Part shown: one piece after another, positions 8,296 to 17,406 of the stretch
Numbering within the stretch: the first letter of the stretch is position 1
Layout of the letters: each line of letters starts with the position of its first letter
Source: Rhizobium rhizogenes NBRC 13257
GTDB lineage: Bacteria > Pseudomonadota > Alphaproteobacteria > Rhizobiales > Rhizobiaceae
Length of the DNA: 64,000 bases
Reading direction: 5' to 3'
Assembly: GCF_000696095.1 (NCBI RefSeq)
Contig: NZ_BAYX01000003.1
Coordinates: forward strand, 372,001 to 436,000
Position numbers and translations under genes: made by a program
The notes under the pieces: generated by a model
What the model saw: the letters and a program-made list of their open reading frames with translations, nothing else
Database searches by the model: none
Told to the model about the DNA's origin: nothing

Positions 8296-10710
8296 TCAGG
8301 ACAAACGGTACCCATTGCTGTCATAGGGCCATTTCCAATTGCTGATTTCCGGCATGTCCTCGCCGTATTGGCGGATATAGCGACCGTGTTCTTCGAGCTT
8401 GTCGCGGAAAAGGTTGATCACATCCATCGCCTTCTCCCTCAGACCCGGCACACGCTCGATCGCCTCGATGGCAAGATGGTAGCGGTCGAGCTCGTTGAGA
8501 ACGGTCATGTCGAACGGCGTCGTCGTCGTTCCCTCCTCGATGAAGCCGCGGACATGGATATTGCCGTGGTTGGTGCGCCGGTAGGTCAGGCGGTGGATCA
8601 GATAAGGGTAGCCGTGATAGGCGAAGATGACCGGCCGATCCGGTGTGAACAACTTGTCGAAGACCGCGTCGGCGAGACCATGCGGGTGCTGTTCCTTTGA
8701 CTGCAGCGCCATCAGGTCGACAACGTTGACCACGCGGATCGACAGTTCCGGAATGTTCTGGCGGAGAAGATCGACGGCGGCGAGCATTTCCATGGTGGGG
8801 ACATCGCCGGCGCAGGCCATGACGACATCGGGTTCGACCGCGCCCTGTTCGTTTCCAGCCCACTCCCAGATGCCAATACCGGCCTCGCAATGCTTGATGG
8901 CTTCATCCATCGACAGCCATTGCGGCTCCGGCTGTTTGCCGGCAACGATCACGTTGATGCGGTCATAAGTCTTCAGGCAATGGTCGCCGGTCCAAAGCAA
9001 TGTGTTGGCATCCGGCGGCAGGTAGATGCGCACGGTATCGGCTCTTTTGTTGGCGACTAGATCGATGAAGCCGGGGTCCTGGTGGCTGAAGCCATTATGG
9101 TCCTGCCGCCAGACATGCGACGTCAGCAGGTAGTTCAGCGAGGAAATCGGCTTTCGCCACGGCAGCTCTCGCGACACCTTTAGCCACTTGGCGTGCTGAT
9201 TGAACATGGAATCAATAATATGGATGAATGCTTCATAGCAGGAGAATAGGCCGTGGCGGCCGGTCAACAGATAGCCCTCTAGCCAACCCTGGCACAGATG
9301 CTCGCTAAGCACCTCCATCACCCGTCCGTCAGGCGCAAGGCTCACGTCATAGGGCTTTATTTCCTCCATCCACACGCGGTCGGTCACTTCGAAGACGCTA
9401 CCGAGGCGGTTGGACTCCGTCTCATCGGGGCCGAAGATGCGGAAATTGGTATGATCGCTATTGAGGGTCAGGATATCGCGCAGATAATGGCCGAGGACTT
9501 CGGTCGATTGCGCCATTGTTCTGCCGCGCTCTTTGACGGCGACCGCATAGGCGCGGATATTAGGCACAATAAGCTCTCGGCGCAAAAGGCCGCCATTGGC
9601 ATGGGGATTGGCGCCCATGCGGCGCTTGGCCGTCGGTGCCAGTGCGCGCAGCTCCTCTTTCAAGCGCCCGTCCGTGTCGAAGAGATCCTGCGGATCATAG
9701 CTTCGCATCCAGTCTTCCAGGATCTGCCGGTGGCTGGCATCCTTGCGGCAATTGGAAACCGGCACTTGATGCGCTCGCCAGAAGCCCTCGACCTTCTTGC
9801 CGTCCACTTCCTTCGGTCCGGTCCAACCCTTTGGACTTCTGAACACGATCATCGGCCAGCGCGGGCAGAAATTGCCCGGCATGCCGGTGCGGGCCTCGGC
9901 CTGGATGGCGCGGATGCGATCGAAGACCTGTTCGAAGGTAGCGGCCATAGCCTGATGCATCTGATGCGGGTCCGATCCTTCGACGAAGAAGGGTTCGTAG
10001 CCGTAGCCGATGAAGAGGTGACGCAGATCCTCTTCGGTGTCGCGGCCAAGGATGGTGGGATTGGCGATCTTGTAGCCATTGAGATGCAGGATCGGCAGCA
10101 CCGCGCCATCGCGGGCCGGATTGAGAAACTTGTTGGAGTGCCAGCTGGCGGCAAGCGGGCCGGTTTCCGCTTCACCGTCGCCAATGACACAGGCGGCGAT
10201 CAGATCAGGATTGTCGAAGACGGCGCCGTAGGCATGCACCAGAGCATAGCCGAGTTCGCCGCCTTCATGGATCGATCCGGGTGTTTCAGGCGCCGCGTGG
10301 CTCGGAATGCCGCCGGGAAAGGAGAACTGGCGGAACAGCTTGTGCATGCCGGACGTATCCGTGGAAATATCCGGATAGATCTCGCTATAGGTGCCTTCGA
10401 GATAGGTGTTGGCGACCATGCCCGGGCCACCATGGCCGGGGCCGCAAATATAGATGATATCGAGATCGCGATTGCGGATGATCCGGTTGAGATGAGCATA
10501 TATGAAGTTGAGCCCTGGGGTCGTGCCCCAATGGCCAAGCAGGCGCGGCTTGATATGCTCGGCTTTCAGCGGCTCGCGCAGCAGCGGATTGTCGAGCAGG
10601 TAGATCTGGCCGACGGAGAGGTAATTGGCAGCTCGCCAATAGCGGTTGATGAGATCGAGCTCGGTGTCGTCGAGCGGATGCGTAAACGTGGCGGCTGGCT
10701 GCTTTTCCAT
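8296..10710 (-). CDS. xfp: xylulose-5-phosphate/fructose-6-phosphate phosphoketolase
   Basis: An 804-residue thiamine-diphosphate enzyme of the phosphoketolase family, full length. The TPP motif [14 protein letters not shown] lies near residues 175-190, and [29 protein letters not shown] and the C-terminal YHGYPYLIH are characteristic. It splits xylulose 5-phosphate (and/or fructose 6-phosphate) with phosphate into acetyl phosphate and a shorter sugar phosphate. The next gene upstream on the same strand is acetate kinase, which turns acetyl phosphate into ATP and acetate, so the pair forms a low-oxygen ATP route. A near-perfect FNR/FixK box overlaps the end of ackA and would give this gene its own promoter. 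Confidence 0.96.
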   Translation of the reverse strand: MEKQPAATFTHPLDDTELDLINRYWRAANYLSVGQIYLLDNPLLREPLKAEHIKPRLLGHWGTTPGLNFIYAHLNRIIRNRDLDIIYICGPGHGGPGMVANTYLEGTYSEIYPDISTDTSGMHKLFRQFSFPGGIPSHAAPETPGSIHEGGELGYALVHAYGAVFDNPDLIAACVIGDGEAETGPLAASWHSNKFLNPARDGAVLPILHLNGYKIANPTILGRDTEEDLRHLFIGYGYEPFFVEGSDPHQMHQAMAATFEQVFDRIRAIQAEARTGMPGNFCPRWPMIVFRSPKGWTGPKEVDGKKVEGFWRAHQVPVSNCRKDASHRQILEDWMRSYDPQDLFDTDGRLKEELRALAPTAKRRMGANPHANGGLLRRELIVPNIRAYAVAVKERGRTMAQSTEVLGHYLRDILTLNSDHTNFRIFGPDETESNRLGSVFEVTDRVWMEEIKPYDVSLAPDGRVMEVLSEHLCQGWLEGYLLTGRHGLFSCYEAFIHIIDSMFNQHAKWLKVSRELPWRKPISSLNYLLTSHVWRQDHNGFSHQDPGFIDLVANKRADTVRIYLPPDANTLLWTGDHCLKTYDRINVIVAGKQPEPQWLSMDEAIKHCEAGIGIWEWAGNEQGAVEPDVVMACAGDVPTMEMLAAVDLLRQNIPELSIRVVNVVDLMALQSKEQHPHGLADAVFDKLFTPDRPVIFAYHGYPYLIHRLTYRRTNHGNIHVRGFIEEGTTTTPFDMTVLNELDRYHLAIEAIERVPGLREKAMDVINLFRDKLEEHGRYIRQYGEDMPEISNWKWPYDSNGYRLS

Positions 10711-10770
10711 GGGACTGCTCCAATTCGATATGGTCGTTCGTCAGATTACTGCGAACGACACGATGGGCTG

Positions 10771-10784
10771 TTGATCTGGATCAC
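10771..10784. promoter_or_regulatory. FNR/FixK-type box upstream of xfp
   Basis: TTGAT-CTGG-ATCAC matches TTGAY-N4-RTCAA except for the last base. It overlaps the last codons of ackA. A transcription start 41.5 bases from its centre (about 10736) would leave a 26-base leader for xfp. Confidence 0.65.
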
Positions 10785-11965
10785 TCGGCCGCCAGAACCG
10801 AGAAGGCTTCATTGGCAATGATCTGCTCCTCGTCCGTTGCAATGACGAACGCTGCGACAGAGCTGGCCGATGTGCTGACGATGGTTGCGTTGGCTGCATT
10901 TGCCTCGCTATCAAGGGCAAGGCCCATCCACCGCAGGCGGTCGCAGATCGCGGCACGGATTTCCGGCTGATGCTCGCCGATCCCCGCGGTGAAGACGATG
11001 CCGTCCAGGCCGCCGAGCGTTGCCGTCATGCGGCCGATTTCGCCGGCAATGCGCAGGGTAAAAAGATCGATCGCTTCCCGCGCCGCCACGCGCTCGTCCT
11101 TTAGCAGATCGCGCGTGTCGCCGCTGATACCCGAAACGCCGAGCAGGCCGGAGCGATGATAGAACATGTCCTCAATGTTTCGCAGGGTCCGGCCTTTCGG
11201 CCCGAGAAGATGCAACACCACGCCGGGATCGAGAGCGCCGCAGCGTGTTGCCATCGGAATGCCGTCGAGCGTTGAAAACCCCATGCTACAGTCGCGGCTT
11301 TTACCGCCATCGAGGGCGCAGAGGCTGGCGCCGCTGCCAAGATGTGCGACAATCACTTTACCTGCCGCAATCTTCGGCGCGCGTCGCCCCAATTCCGCGG
11401 CGATGAAAGCATAGGAAAGACCATGAAAACCGTAGCGCTTGATCCCGTGATCGTGCAAGGCGCGGGGCAGGGCAAATCGGCGAACGAGGTCACTTTGGGT
11501 TGCGTGGAAGGCTGTGTCGAAGGAGGCCGTCTGTGCGAGCGTCGGCCGCAGGTGTTGGACTGCGCGGATCAGGCGGAGCGCCTGGGGCTGATGCAAAGGG
11601 GCAAGCGCGGTCAACCCGTCTATATCGCTGATGCTGGCCTCGTCGAGACGAACTGGGCCTGCGAACCGATCGCCGCCATGAACAACGCGATGGCCGGCGG
11701 CACGCACGGCATCCATGTCGAAATGCCTGCCGAGCACTTCAAATGTTTCGGAGATGACATTCCGCAGATCCACCCCGTCTTCGGCATGCAGGGAAGTGTC
11801 GAAGACGGCTGGTCCTTCTGTCAGGTGAAACGACAACGGACGCCTGCCGAAGTCGATCAAGCCCTTACCGATACGACGTGCCTCGTTCGCATTGCACTGG
11901 AATAGACCGATCTTGATGGTTGAAGAGCCCGTGTTGAACGTAAGCAGCAGGTTCGCGTCCGTCAT
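10781..11965 (-). CDS. ackA: acetate kinase
   Basis: A 394-residue acetate kinase of the ASKHA fold. FNTGSSTIKIGLF at residues 9-21, GHRVVHGG, the DTAFHATQ segment, RYGFHGLSY and the phosphate-binding HLGSGASLCA are all present; the C-terminal IVFTAGIGEHQPEIR is also typical. It makes ATP and acetate from acetyl phosphate. The start at ATG 11965, with GAAGGAA just upstream, replaces a much longer frame that runs into the intergenic region. It is transcribed with or just before xfp, which starts 70 bases later, and is divergent from a universal stress protein; each of the divergent pair has an FNR/FixK box. Confidence 0.95.
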   Translation of the reverse strand: MTDANLLLTFNTGSSTIKIGLFQCNANEARRIGKGLIDFGRRPLSFHLTEGPAVFDTSLHAEDGVDLRNVISETFEVLGRHFDMDAVRAAGHRVVHGGDRFAGPVRLDEASISDIDGLTALAPLHQPQALRLIRAVQHLRPTLAQTASFDTAFHATQSDLVRRFALPRALHDHGIKRYGFHGLSYAFIAAELGRRAPKIAAGKVIVAHLGSGASLCALDGGKSRDCSMGFSTLDGIPMATRCGALDPGVVLHLLGPKGRTLRNIEDMFYHRSGLLGVSGISGDTRDLLKDERVAAREAIDLFTLRIAGEIGRMTATLGGLDGIVFTAGIGEHQPEIRAAICDRLRWMGLALDSEANAANATIVSTSASSVAAFVIATDEEQIIANEAFSVLAAE

Positions 11966-12109
11966 GATGTTTCCTTCGGTTTGGAAATCAGTTTCCCAAC
12001 GATAAGCCGAGAGTGATCGGCTACGGCGGAACATTGAGCCGGGTTTTCCACACGGCCTAGAGTGCTTGAGAACTGGCATCGTATCTACGGCTGGCAGGCG
12101 CGGATGGCA

Positions 12110-12123
12110 TTGACCCATATCAA
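12110..12123. promoter_or_regulatory. FNR/FixK-type box (ackA side)
   Basis: TTGAC-CCAT-ATCAA fits the consensus fully. It is about 150 bases upstream of ackA, which would give that gene a leader of about 110 bases. It is one of two boxes in the ackA-usp divergent region. Confidence 0.65.
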
Positions 12124-12161
12124 GCTGTCCGATGCTCGCGATTCGTCTTCGATCAGCAGTC

Positions 12162-12175
12162 TTGACCAAGATCAA
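12162..12175. promoter_or_regulatory. FNR/FixK-type box (universal stress protein side)
   Basis: TTGAC-CAAG-ATCAA fits the consensus fully. Its centre is about 72 bases upstream of the universal stress protein start, leaving a leader of about 30 bases for a class II activated promoter. Confidence 0.75.
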
Positions 12176-12239
12176 GGCGGAGCATTCGCTGTGGTTTAAA
12201 CTCACACCAATCGAAGTGGTTCAAACACGAGGTGTGATC

Positions 12240-13073
12240 ATGCAAGTAAAAACCATTCTGAGTGTCATCGGTGTCGATCAGAACGATGACGATCTGCGTT
12301 CCGCAATCGAACTTTGCAGCGCAGTCGAGGCGCATCTTTCCGTGCTGATCACGGTGCTCGCCATTCCTCCCATTGGCGGAAATGGTGAGGTAGTCTCGAC
12401 CGTATGGGTTGAGGAACGTGAGCGTGAGATGGAAGTGCTCGACCGGAAGGTCGCAAGTGCGAAGACTTTGCTGCAGTCGAGCGGCATCTCGTTTGATGTG
12501 GACAGCCTGTTTACCGAATCTGGATGGGCGGATAACGAAATCGGCGAACGGGCACGCTATGTCGATCTGACATTGATCGGCGGCGGCCTGCTGGCTAAGG
12601 ACGATATGCGGTGGCCAATACTGAACGGCGCACTGTTTCAGTCGCCGTCTCCGATCTTCGTCGTGCCAAAAGGATATTCAGCCTCGCTTCGTCCAAGCAC
12701 GGTGCTTGTTGCCTGGGACTCCCGCAATGAGGCGAGCCAGGCAGTCCGTGCTGCGATGGAACAGTTGACGGGAGCGGTAAATGTGTGTGTCGCCATTGTC
12801 GATCCGTACGCCTCGATCCGCAGCAATGGCGAGGAGCCGGGCGCTGATGTCGCTGCCTTCCTTGCGCGCCATGGAGTTCGGGTATCGGTCGATGTTCTGG
12901 CAAGCGGTGGTCGTTCTGTCGCCGACGTCTTGCGGCAACACGCTACGGATATCGGGGCCGAACTGATTGTCATGGGTGCTTACGGACATTCGCGCATGCG
13001 GGAATGGATTTTTGGAGGTGTGACGCGCTCGATGCTCGAAACGACTCCGATCCCCCTGCTGATGACGCGATGA
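12240..13073 (+). CDS. tandem universal stress protein (two UspA domains)
   Basis: A 277-residue protein of two UspA-like domains (about 1-140 and 150-277). The C-terminal half ends with VMGAYGHSRMREWIFGGVTRSML, of which the G-x2-G-x9-G-(S/T) part is the ATP-binding pattern; the first domain has a degenerate version (LIGGGLLAKDD). GAGGTG six bases before ATG 12240 supports this start over an upstream frame. It is placed under a perfect FNR/FixK box, so it is expected to be a low-oxygen stress protein. It is divergent from ackA. Confidence 0.9.
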   Translation: MQVKTILSVIGVDQNDDDLRSAIELCSAVEAHLSVLITVLAIPPIGGNGEVVSTVWVEEREREMEVLDRKVASAKTLLQSSGISFDVDSLFTESGWADNEIGERARYVDLTLIGGGLLAKDDMRWPILNGALFQSPSPIFVVPKGYSASLRPSTVLVAWDSRNEASQAVRAAMEQLTGAVNVCVAIVDPYASIRSNGEEPGADVAAFLARHGVRVSVDVLASGGRSVADVLRQHATDIGAELIVMGAYGHSRMREWIFGGVTRSMLETTPIPLLMTR

Positions 13074-13125
13074 CATCAAGCCGGGTGCGCCGTCTTGCGC
13101 TCTCCAGTTCGGTGTTTTTCGGCGC

Positions 13126-13578
13126 ATGAAAGGATGGGAGATGGTTGGTACCTATGTGATTGCGGCGTTGCGGCCTGATCAGATCGCACAAGCCTATCCT
13201 CTCATTCAAGCAGTTGTCCCAACTCTTGACATGCAAGCATGGCATCGGATGGCATCCAATGCTCGCCGCCACGAAGAGATTCTCGTGGTCATCAACTCGC
13301 GCGAATATATACAGGGGCTCAGTATATTCCGGCATGGCGATCATCCGGTCGTGGGATCGCTTCTTGACGTCATCTTTCTCATTGTCGCGAGTTCGGCCGA
13401 TGAACGCGGGGTCACGGGTATGTTGTACTCGGCGATCAGATCGCGGGCTAGAGAGCTTAAATGCGCGCGGATTCGATTCTGGAGCCAGAATTCACAGAAT
13501 TGGTCGCGGATGCGGGATGAGGCGCAATTCAACCGCGTGGATCATGGGCTGATGGTGTACTCCAACGACCAAGACTGA
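13126..13578 (+). CDS. putative GNAT-like acetyltransferase
   Basis: A 150-residue protein with an acetyltransferase-like layout: an N-terminal strand VIAALRPDQIAQAYPLIQAV, a helix, a central strand EILVVINSREYIQGLSIF, then SLLDVIFLIVAS, a helix ARELKCARIRFWS and a QNWSRMRDEAQFNRVDHGLM tail where GNAT proteins bind the acetyl-CoA end. The Q/RxxGxG/A motif is not clear, so the call is by fold pattern only. ATG 13141 is an alternative start with AAAGGA before it. It is between the universal stress protein and convergent fxkR. Confidence 0.6.
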   Translation: MKGWEMVGTYVIAALRPDQIAQAYPLIQAVVPTLDMQAWHRMASNARRHEEILVVINSREYIQGLSIFRHGDHPVVGSLLDVIFLIVASSADERGVTGMLYSAIRSRARELKCARIRFWSQNSQNWSRMRDEAQFNRVDHGLMVYSNDQD

Positions 13579-13606
13579 TGAGATCTAGGTTCCGAAATGA
13601 TTCTTG

Positions 13607-14332
13607 TCACACCTTGCCGGTGAACACGTAGCCGACACCGCGTATGGATTTGATCAATTGCGGACGCGCGGGATCCGTTTCGATCTTCTTGCGCAATCGT
13701 GCGATCTGGGCGTCGATCGTTCGGTCAAAGGCTTCCAGATTGCGCCCGCGTGTGAGGTCCATCAGCAATTCGCGGCTGAGAACACGTCCAGCATGCCGCG
13801 CGAAAACGACAAGAATATCGAATTCACCGGTGGTGAGCTCGATCTCATGCCCCTCCGCCGCCAGGAGTTGCCGCTTGCCGGTATCGAGTTGCCAACCCTC
13901 GAAGCGGATGACGTCGTCCGGATTCTTGTCGGGGCTCCTGATTGCCGGTTGGCGGCGGCGAAGGATCGATTTCAGGCGCGCGTGTACTTCGCGAAGATGA
14001 AAGGGCTTGGCGATATAATCGTCGGCGCCGACCTCGATCCCAACAATCCTGTCCACAACGTCGTCGCGGCCGGTGAGCATGATGATCGGCACATCCGATT
14101 GCGCACGAATCTCGCGGGCGAGATCCAGTCCGTCCTTCCCGCCGGGCAGAACCCAGTCCAGCAGGATGGCATCGAAATTCTCTTGTTGCAAACAGGCCCG
14201 CATTTCCAAGCCGTTCGACGCCGTGCTTACGGCATATCCCTCGTCCTCGAAATACCGTGTCAGCATTTGCCGGATTCTTGGGTCGTCGTCTACAACCAGA
14301 ACATGTTCGCGCCGCTGTTGATCCGGGGCCAT
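13607..14332 (-). CDS. fxkR: OmpR/PhoB-type response regulator FxkR
   Basis: A 241-residue response regulator. The receiver domain (residues 9-125) has the acidic cluster D15-D17, phospho-acceptor D59 in LLDWVLPGG, T in IIMLTGRDD and K in YIAKPFH; a winged-helix DNA-binding domain with RTIDAQIARLRKKIE and IRGVGYVF completes it. ATG 14332 is chosen because the family starts shortly before the first strand; 27 extra codons upstream would enter the promoter. From family knowledge, FxkR replaces FixJ in R. etli/R. leguminosarum, taking phosphate from hybrid FixL and activating fixK. Here it is divergent from fixK-fixL, the same arrangement. Confidence 0.88.
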   Translation of the reverse strand: MAPDQQRREHVLVVDDDPRIRQMLTRYFEDEGYAVSTASNGLEMRACLQQENFDAILLDWVLPGGKDGLDLAREIRAQSDVPIIMLTGRDDVVDRIVGIEVGADDYIAKPFHLREVHARLKSILRRRQPAIRSPDKNPDDVIRFEGWQLDTGKRQLLAAEGHEIELTTGEFDILVVFARHAGRVLSRELLMDLTRGRNLEAFDRTIDAQIARLRKKIETDPARPQLIKSIRGVGYVFTGKV

Positions 14333-14367
14333 TGCAAATCGGTTCCAGTAAAGACGGGCTGCGCCCT

Positions 14368-14383
14368 GTGACAATCCGTTACA
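14368..14383. promoter_or_regulatory. K-box-like direct repeat, candidate FxkR site
   Basis: GTGACA-ATCC-GTTACA is a 6-4-6 direct repeat with one difference between arms, in the fxkR-fixK gap. As I recall it, the FxkR site described in R. etli is a GTTACA-N4-GTTACA repeat, so this is a one-mismatch match in the expected place, about 100 bases before fixK. Confidence 0.65.
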
Positions 14384-14475
14384 AAACTGCACCGTTTCTA
14401 ACACGCCCGGCATTCGGCTGTCACCCGGAAGCAGTCATCTATCCGACATCGAAAAGGTATTTGAGAGGGATTGTC

Positions 14476-15234
14476 ATGCTGTCGGCAAATCATGCAGTAC
14501 AGGCTCAGAACTACAATGAAATTGCTGTCGTTTGCGGCGCAGACCCGATCTGTCTGCAATCGCTCTTCAGGAAGCTGCCGGTGGAACAGCTCGAGACCGG
14601 TAGGTCGTTGTTTTTCGAAGGCGATCCGGCAAAACATCTTTTTGAGCTGGTCGAGGGTGTTCTGCGCATCGTCAAGATCATGGCGGACGGCAGGCGCGTC
14701 ATCACCGGCTTTCTGTTTCCCGGCGACCTTGTCGGCGTGTCGCTCAGAAACCATTATCTCTATAGCGCCGAAGCTGTGACCCCGGCTAAGCTTCGTCGCT
14801 TCTCCCGCAAAACTTTTGAGGATATCGTCAGCGGTTCGCCAGAGTTGAGGCCGCAGCTATTTGCCCGGCTTTGCGACGAAATGGCCGCGGCTCAGGATCA
14901 GATGGTGTTGTTGTCGTGCAAGAATGCCGAGGAGAGGCTCTGCAGTTTCCTGTTGCAACAGCTTCGGCGCAAGCAGGAGCAAGACCGTTCGGCCAGCGTT
15001 GTGGATCTGCCGATGACCCGCCTCGATATCGCCGACTATCTCGGCCTGACGATCGAAACGATCTCCAGGACCGTGACGAAATTGACGAACAGGGGCATTA
15101 TCAACCCAGTAGGTCGTCATTCCATCCACATTGCAAAACCGGGAATGCTCGCGCATCTTGCGGGCGATGGGGAGGAGTGCCACGACGGTAATTCGTCTGT
15201 CGTAGTTTTTGACAGTGCGCGCCGGCGCCACTAA
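14476..15234 (+). CDS. fixK: FixK-type Crp/Fnr transcriptional activator
   Basis: A 252-residue Crp/Fnr protein. A cyclic-nucleotide-like beta roll spans about residues 35-150 (SLFFEGDPAKHLFELVEGVLRI is its core, cut here to its key part) and the helix-turn-helix at the C-terminal side reads DIADYLGLTIETISRTVTKL with the E-SR recognition residues that fit TTGAT half sites. Only two cysteines (about C20 and C26) lie near the N-terminus, not the FNR iron-sulphur pattern, so it is FixK-like rather than FnrN-like. ATG 14476 is chosen because the longer frame runs back through the promoter. It is followed 21 bases later by fixL. Confidence 0.88.
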   Translation: MLSANHAVQAQNYNEIAVVCGADPICLQSLFRKLPVEQLETGRSLFFEGDPAKHLFELVEGVLRIVKIMADGRRVITGFLFPGDLVGVSLRNHYLYSAEAVTPAKLRRFSRKTFEDIVSGSPELRPQLFARLCDEMAAAQDQMVLLSCKNAEERLCSFLLQQLRRKQEQDRSASVVDLPMTRLDIADYLGLTIETISRTVTKLTNRGIINPVGRHSIHIAKPGMLAHLAGDGEECHDGNSSVVVFDSARRRH

Positions 15235-15255
15235 CCGGACACAAATGGAAGTGAC

Positions 15256-17175
15256 ATGAACGAGCAGCCGCCACGGCAACAAGTTGCCGAGAATAGACTG
15301 GATGAGATCGCTGAAGTCCTCGACAGTGCGAACATTATCGTTCATGGATTCGATGGTGTGATCAGCCGATGGACGACAGGCTGCGAACGGCTCTACGGCT
15401 GGAGCCGGCAGGAAGCAATCGGTCAAGTGGTTCACGAACTGCTGGCAACCGTCTTCCCGGAACCTCTCGACAAAATACGCGACAAGATTGCGCGACAGGT
15501 TGATTGGCAAGGAGAGCTCATTCATCACGGCAGGGACGGCAAGCCTATTGTTGTTGCCAGCCGGTGGGTTGTGGCGTCCTCTGTGGACCCGGCTCGGCCG
15601 GTCATTGTCCAGACCAATACCGATATCAGTGACTTGAAACGAATTCAGGCGGATCTGGCTGAGCGAGAGGCACATTTGCGGTCGATCCTCGCGACTGTCC
15701 CTGAATCGATGGTTGTCATCGACGAAGGCGGTACGATCGCCTCCTTCAGTTCCGCTGCCGAGAAGCTGTTCGGATATTCGGCGGAAGAGGTTTATGGAAA
15801 GAATGTTCGTATGCTGATGCCCTCGCCGGATCGCGAGGCACATGACGGTTACCTCTCGCACTATCTGACGACCGGCGAACGGCGCATCATCGGCTATGGT
15901 CGCGTCGTCAGCGGACAACGCAAGGATGGCACGGTCTTCCCGATGGAGCTGTCGGTCGGCGAAGCCATCGCCAATGGCAAACGCATCTTTACCGGATTTG
16001 TGCGTGACCTGACCAGCCGTCACAAGATCGAAGAGGAGTTGCGGCAATCACAAAAGATGGAAGCCGTCGGCCAACTGACCGGTGGACTGGCGCACGACTT
16101 CAACAATCTGCTCACTGTCATCAGCGGCAATCTGGAAATGATCGAAGCAAGACTTCAAGATCCGAAGCTGCTTTCACTGGTTTTGGAGGCGCAGGCTGCG
16201 GCAGATGACGGCGCTAAGCTGACCGGCCAGCTCCTGGCGTTCGGCCGCCGCCAGCCGCTCAATCCAAAGCTCGTGGACATCGGACAGCTCGTGTCCAGCT
16301 TTTCCGATCTTCTGCGGCGCACGCTTGGCGAGACGATCGAATTGCGAACGGTCGTTACCGGCTCCATGAACGAGGCGCTTGTCGACGGATCCCAATTGCA
16401 GAACGCTCTTCTCAACCTTGTGCTCAACGCGCGGGACGCAATGCCACGCGGCGGCTTCCTCTCCATCGAGATTTCTCCGGTACGGCTCGATGCTGATTAT
16501 GCTCAGATGTATCCGCAGGTCCGCACCGGCGAGTATGTGCTGATTTCCGTGACCGATACCGGCGTTGGAATGTCGAGCGAGACCCAGGAACATGCTTTCG
16601 AACCTTTCTTCACTACGAAAGGCATGGGGGCGGGGACGGGCCTTGGCCTCAGCATGGTCTATGGCTTTGCCAAGCAATCTGGAGGTCATGTCCAACTTTA
16701 CAGCGAGATTGGGCAGGGGACGAGCATCCGGATCTTCTTACCAGCGCTAAAGGCACGGGCAGCAAAGGAGCCGCCACGCGCGGCAGAGGATAAGAAGCTC
16801 CAGATTCCCAAGGGTTTCGAACGCATCCTCGTTGTCGAGGACGACGCGCGGGTTCGCCGCGTCGCCGTCTCTCGGCTTCTTGATGCGGGCTATAGCGTCA
16901 TCGAGGCGACGAATGGCGCCGAAGCTCTAGCGGCTTTCCAGGAAAATCCGGACATCGCCCTGCTGTTCACTGATGTCGTGATGCCTGGCGGCATGGCCGG
17001 TGACGAACTGGCGCACAAAGTTCGGGCATTGCGGCCGGAAATCAAGGTGCTTTTTACATCCGGCTATGCCGAGCCTACGATCGCCGGCCGAGAGTTGGCG
17101 GAGGCGGGCAGCTGGTTGAAGAAGCCCTATACCGCCCGGGAATTGGCCATTCGCCTGCGCGAACTCCTCGATTGA
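15256..17175 (+). CDS. fixL: hybrid FixL: haem-PAS oxygen-sensing histidine kinase with receiver
   Basis: A 639-residue soluble hybrid kinase with no membrane segment. Domains in order: PAS 1 (about 18-128), haem-binding PAS 2 (about 138-258), HisKA with H280 in LAHDFNNLL, HATPase (about 385-500) and a C-terminal receiver with the phospho-acceptor in FTDVVMPGG (about 520-639). In PAS 2, H196 in EAHDGYL and R216 in [10 protein letters not shown] have the same 20-residue spacing as the proximal His and the oxygen-sensing Arg of FixL proteins. It should be active at low oxygen and pass phosphate to FxkR. GGAAG precedes the ATG. It is in one operon with fixK. Confidence 0.92.
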   Translation: MNEQPPRQQVAENRLDEIAEVLDSANIIVHGFDGVISRWTTGCERLYGWSRQEAIGQVVHELLATVFPEPLDKIRDKIARQVDWQGELIHHGRDGKPIVVASRWVVASSVDPARPVIVQTNTDISDLKRIQADLAEREAHLRSILATVPESMVVIDEGGTIASFSSAAEKLFGYSAEEVYGKNVRMLMPSPDREAHDGYLSHYLTTGERRIIGYGRVVSGQRKDGTVFPMELSVGEAIANGKRIFTGFVRDLTSRHKIEEELRQSQKMEAVGQLTGGLAHDFNNLLTVISGNLEMIEARLQDPKLLSLVLEAQAAADDGAKLTGQLLAFGRRQPLNPKLVDIGQLVSSFSDLLRRTLGETIELRTVVTGSMNEALVDGSQLQNALLNLVLNARDAMPRGGFLSIEISPVRLDADYAQMYPQVRTGEYVLISVTDTGVGMSSETQEHAFEPFFTTKGMGAGTGLGLSMVYGFAKQSGGHVQLYSEIGQGTSIRIFLPALKARAAKEPPRAAEDKKLQIPKGFERILVVEDDARVRRVAVSRLLDAGYSVIEATNGAEALAAFQENPDIALLFTDVVMPGGMAGDELAHKVRALRPEIKVLFTSGYAEPTIAGRELAEAGSWLKKPYTARELAIRLRELLD

Positions 17176-17199
17176 TCTTCTTAAATTTTTGAGAGGCTG

Positions 17200-17214
17200 C
17201 ACGGCAGCGCCGTG
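17200..17214. terminator. short hairpin between convergent fixL and cydX
   Basis: CACGGC-AGC-GCCGTG, a perfect six-pair stem with a three-base loop, lies between the two gene ends. On the minus strand it is followed about ten bases later by a short run of A/T. It is weak as a terminator. Confidence 0.35.
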
Positions 17215-17270
17215 ACATGCCTTGTTGGTTGTTAATTGGCGGCCGGGCTGCGTGTCCGACCGCCTGCACA

Positions 17271-17384
17271 TTATCCGCGCTTGTTCTTTTTGGCGTTATC
17301 GTCGACGAGTTCGTACCACATCGCGTTGAGGACAGCGAAGGCGGCGGCAAGCGGGAAGCCGAGGAGCCAGGCGAAATACCACAT
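17271..17384 (-). CDS. cydX: CydX-like small subunit of cytochrome bd oxidase
   Basis: A 37-residue single-pass membrane protein, too short for many gene finders. It reads MWYFAWLLGFPLAAAFAVLN, then a short stretch ending AMWYELVDDNAKKNKRG. The WYFAWLLG-x-x-LA start is the CydX/YbgT signature. AAGGAG stands seven bases before the ATG. It follows cydB by 22 bases and should stabilise the haem groups of the CydAB complex in the inner membrane. Confidence 0.9.
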   Translation of the reverse strand: MWYFAWLLGFPLAAAFAVLNAMWYELVDDNAKKNKRG

Positions 17385-17406
17385 GTTCTTTCTCCTTGTA
17401 CGGGGT

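Noticed and set aside
9298..10821. 507-codon open frame on the plus strand
   Set aside because: It lies fully opposite the phosphoketolase gene, whose family motifs are clear. It is a shadow of a GC-rich gene.
13604..14371. 255-codon open frame opposite fxkR
   Set aside because: The minus-strand translation gives a full response regulator, so the plus frame is a shadow.
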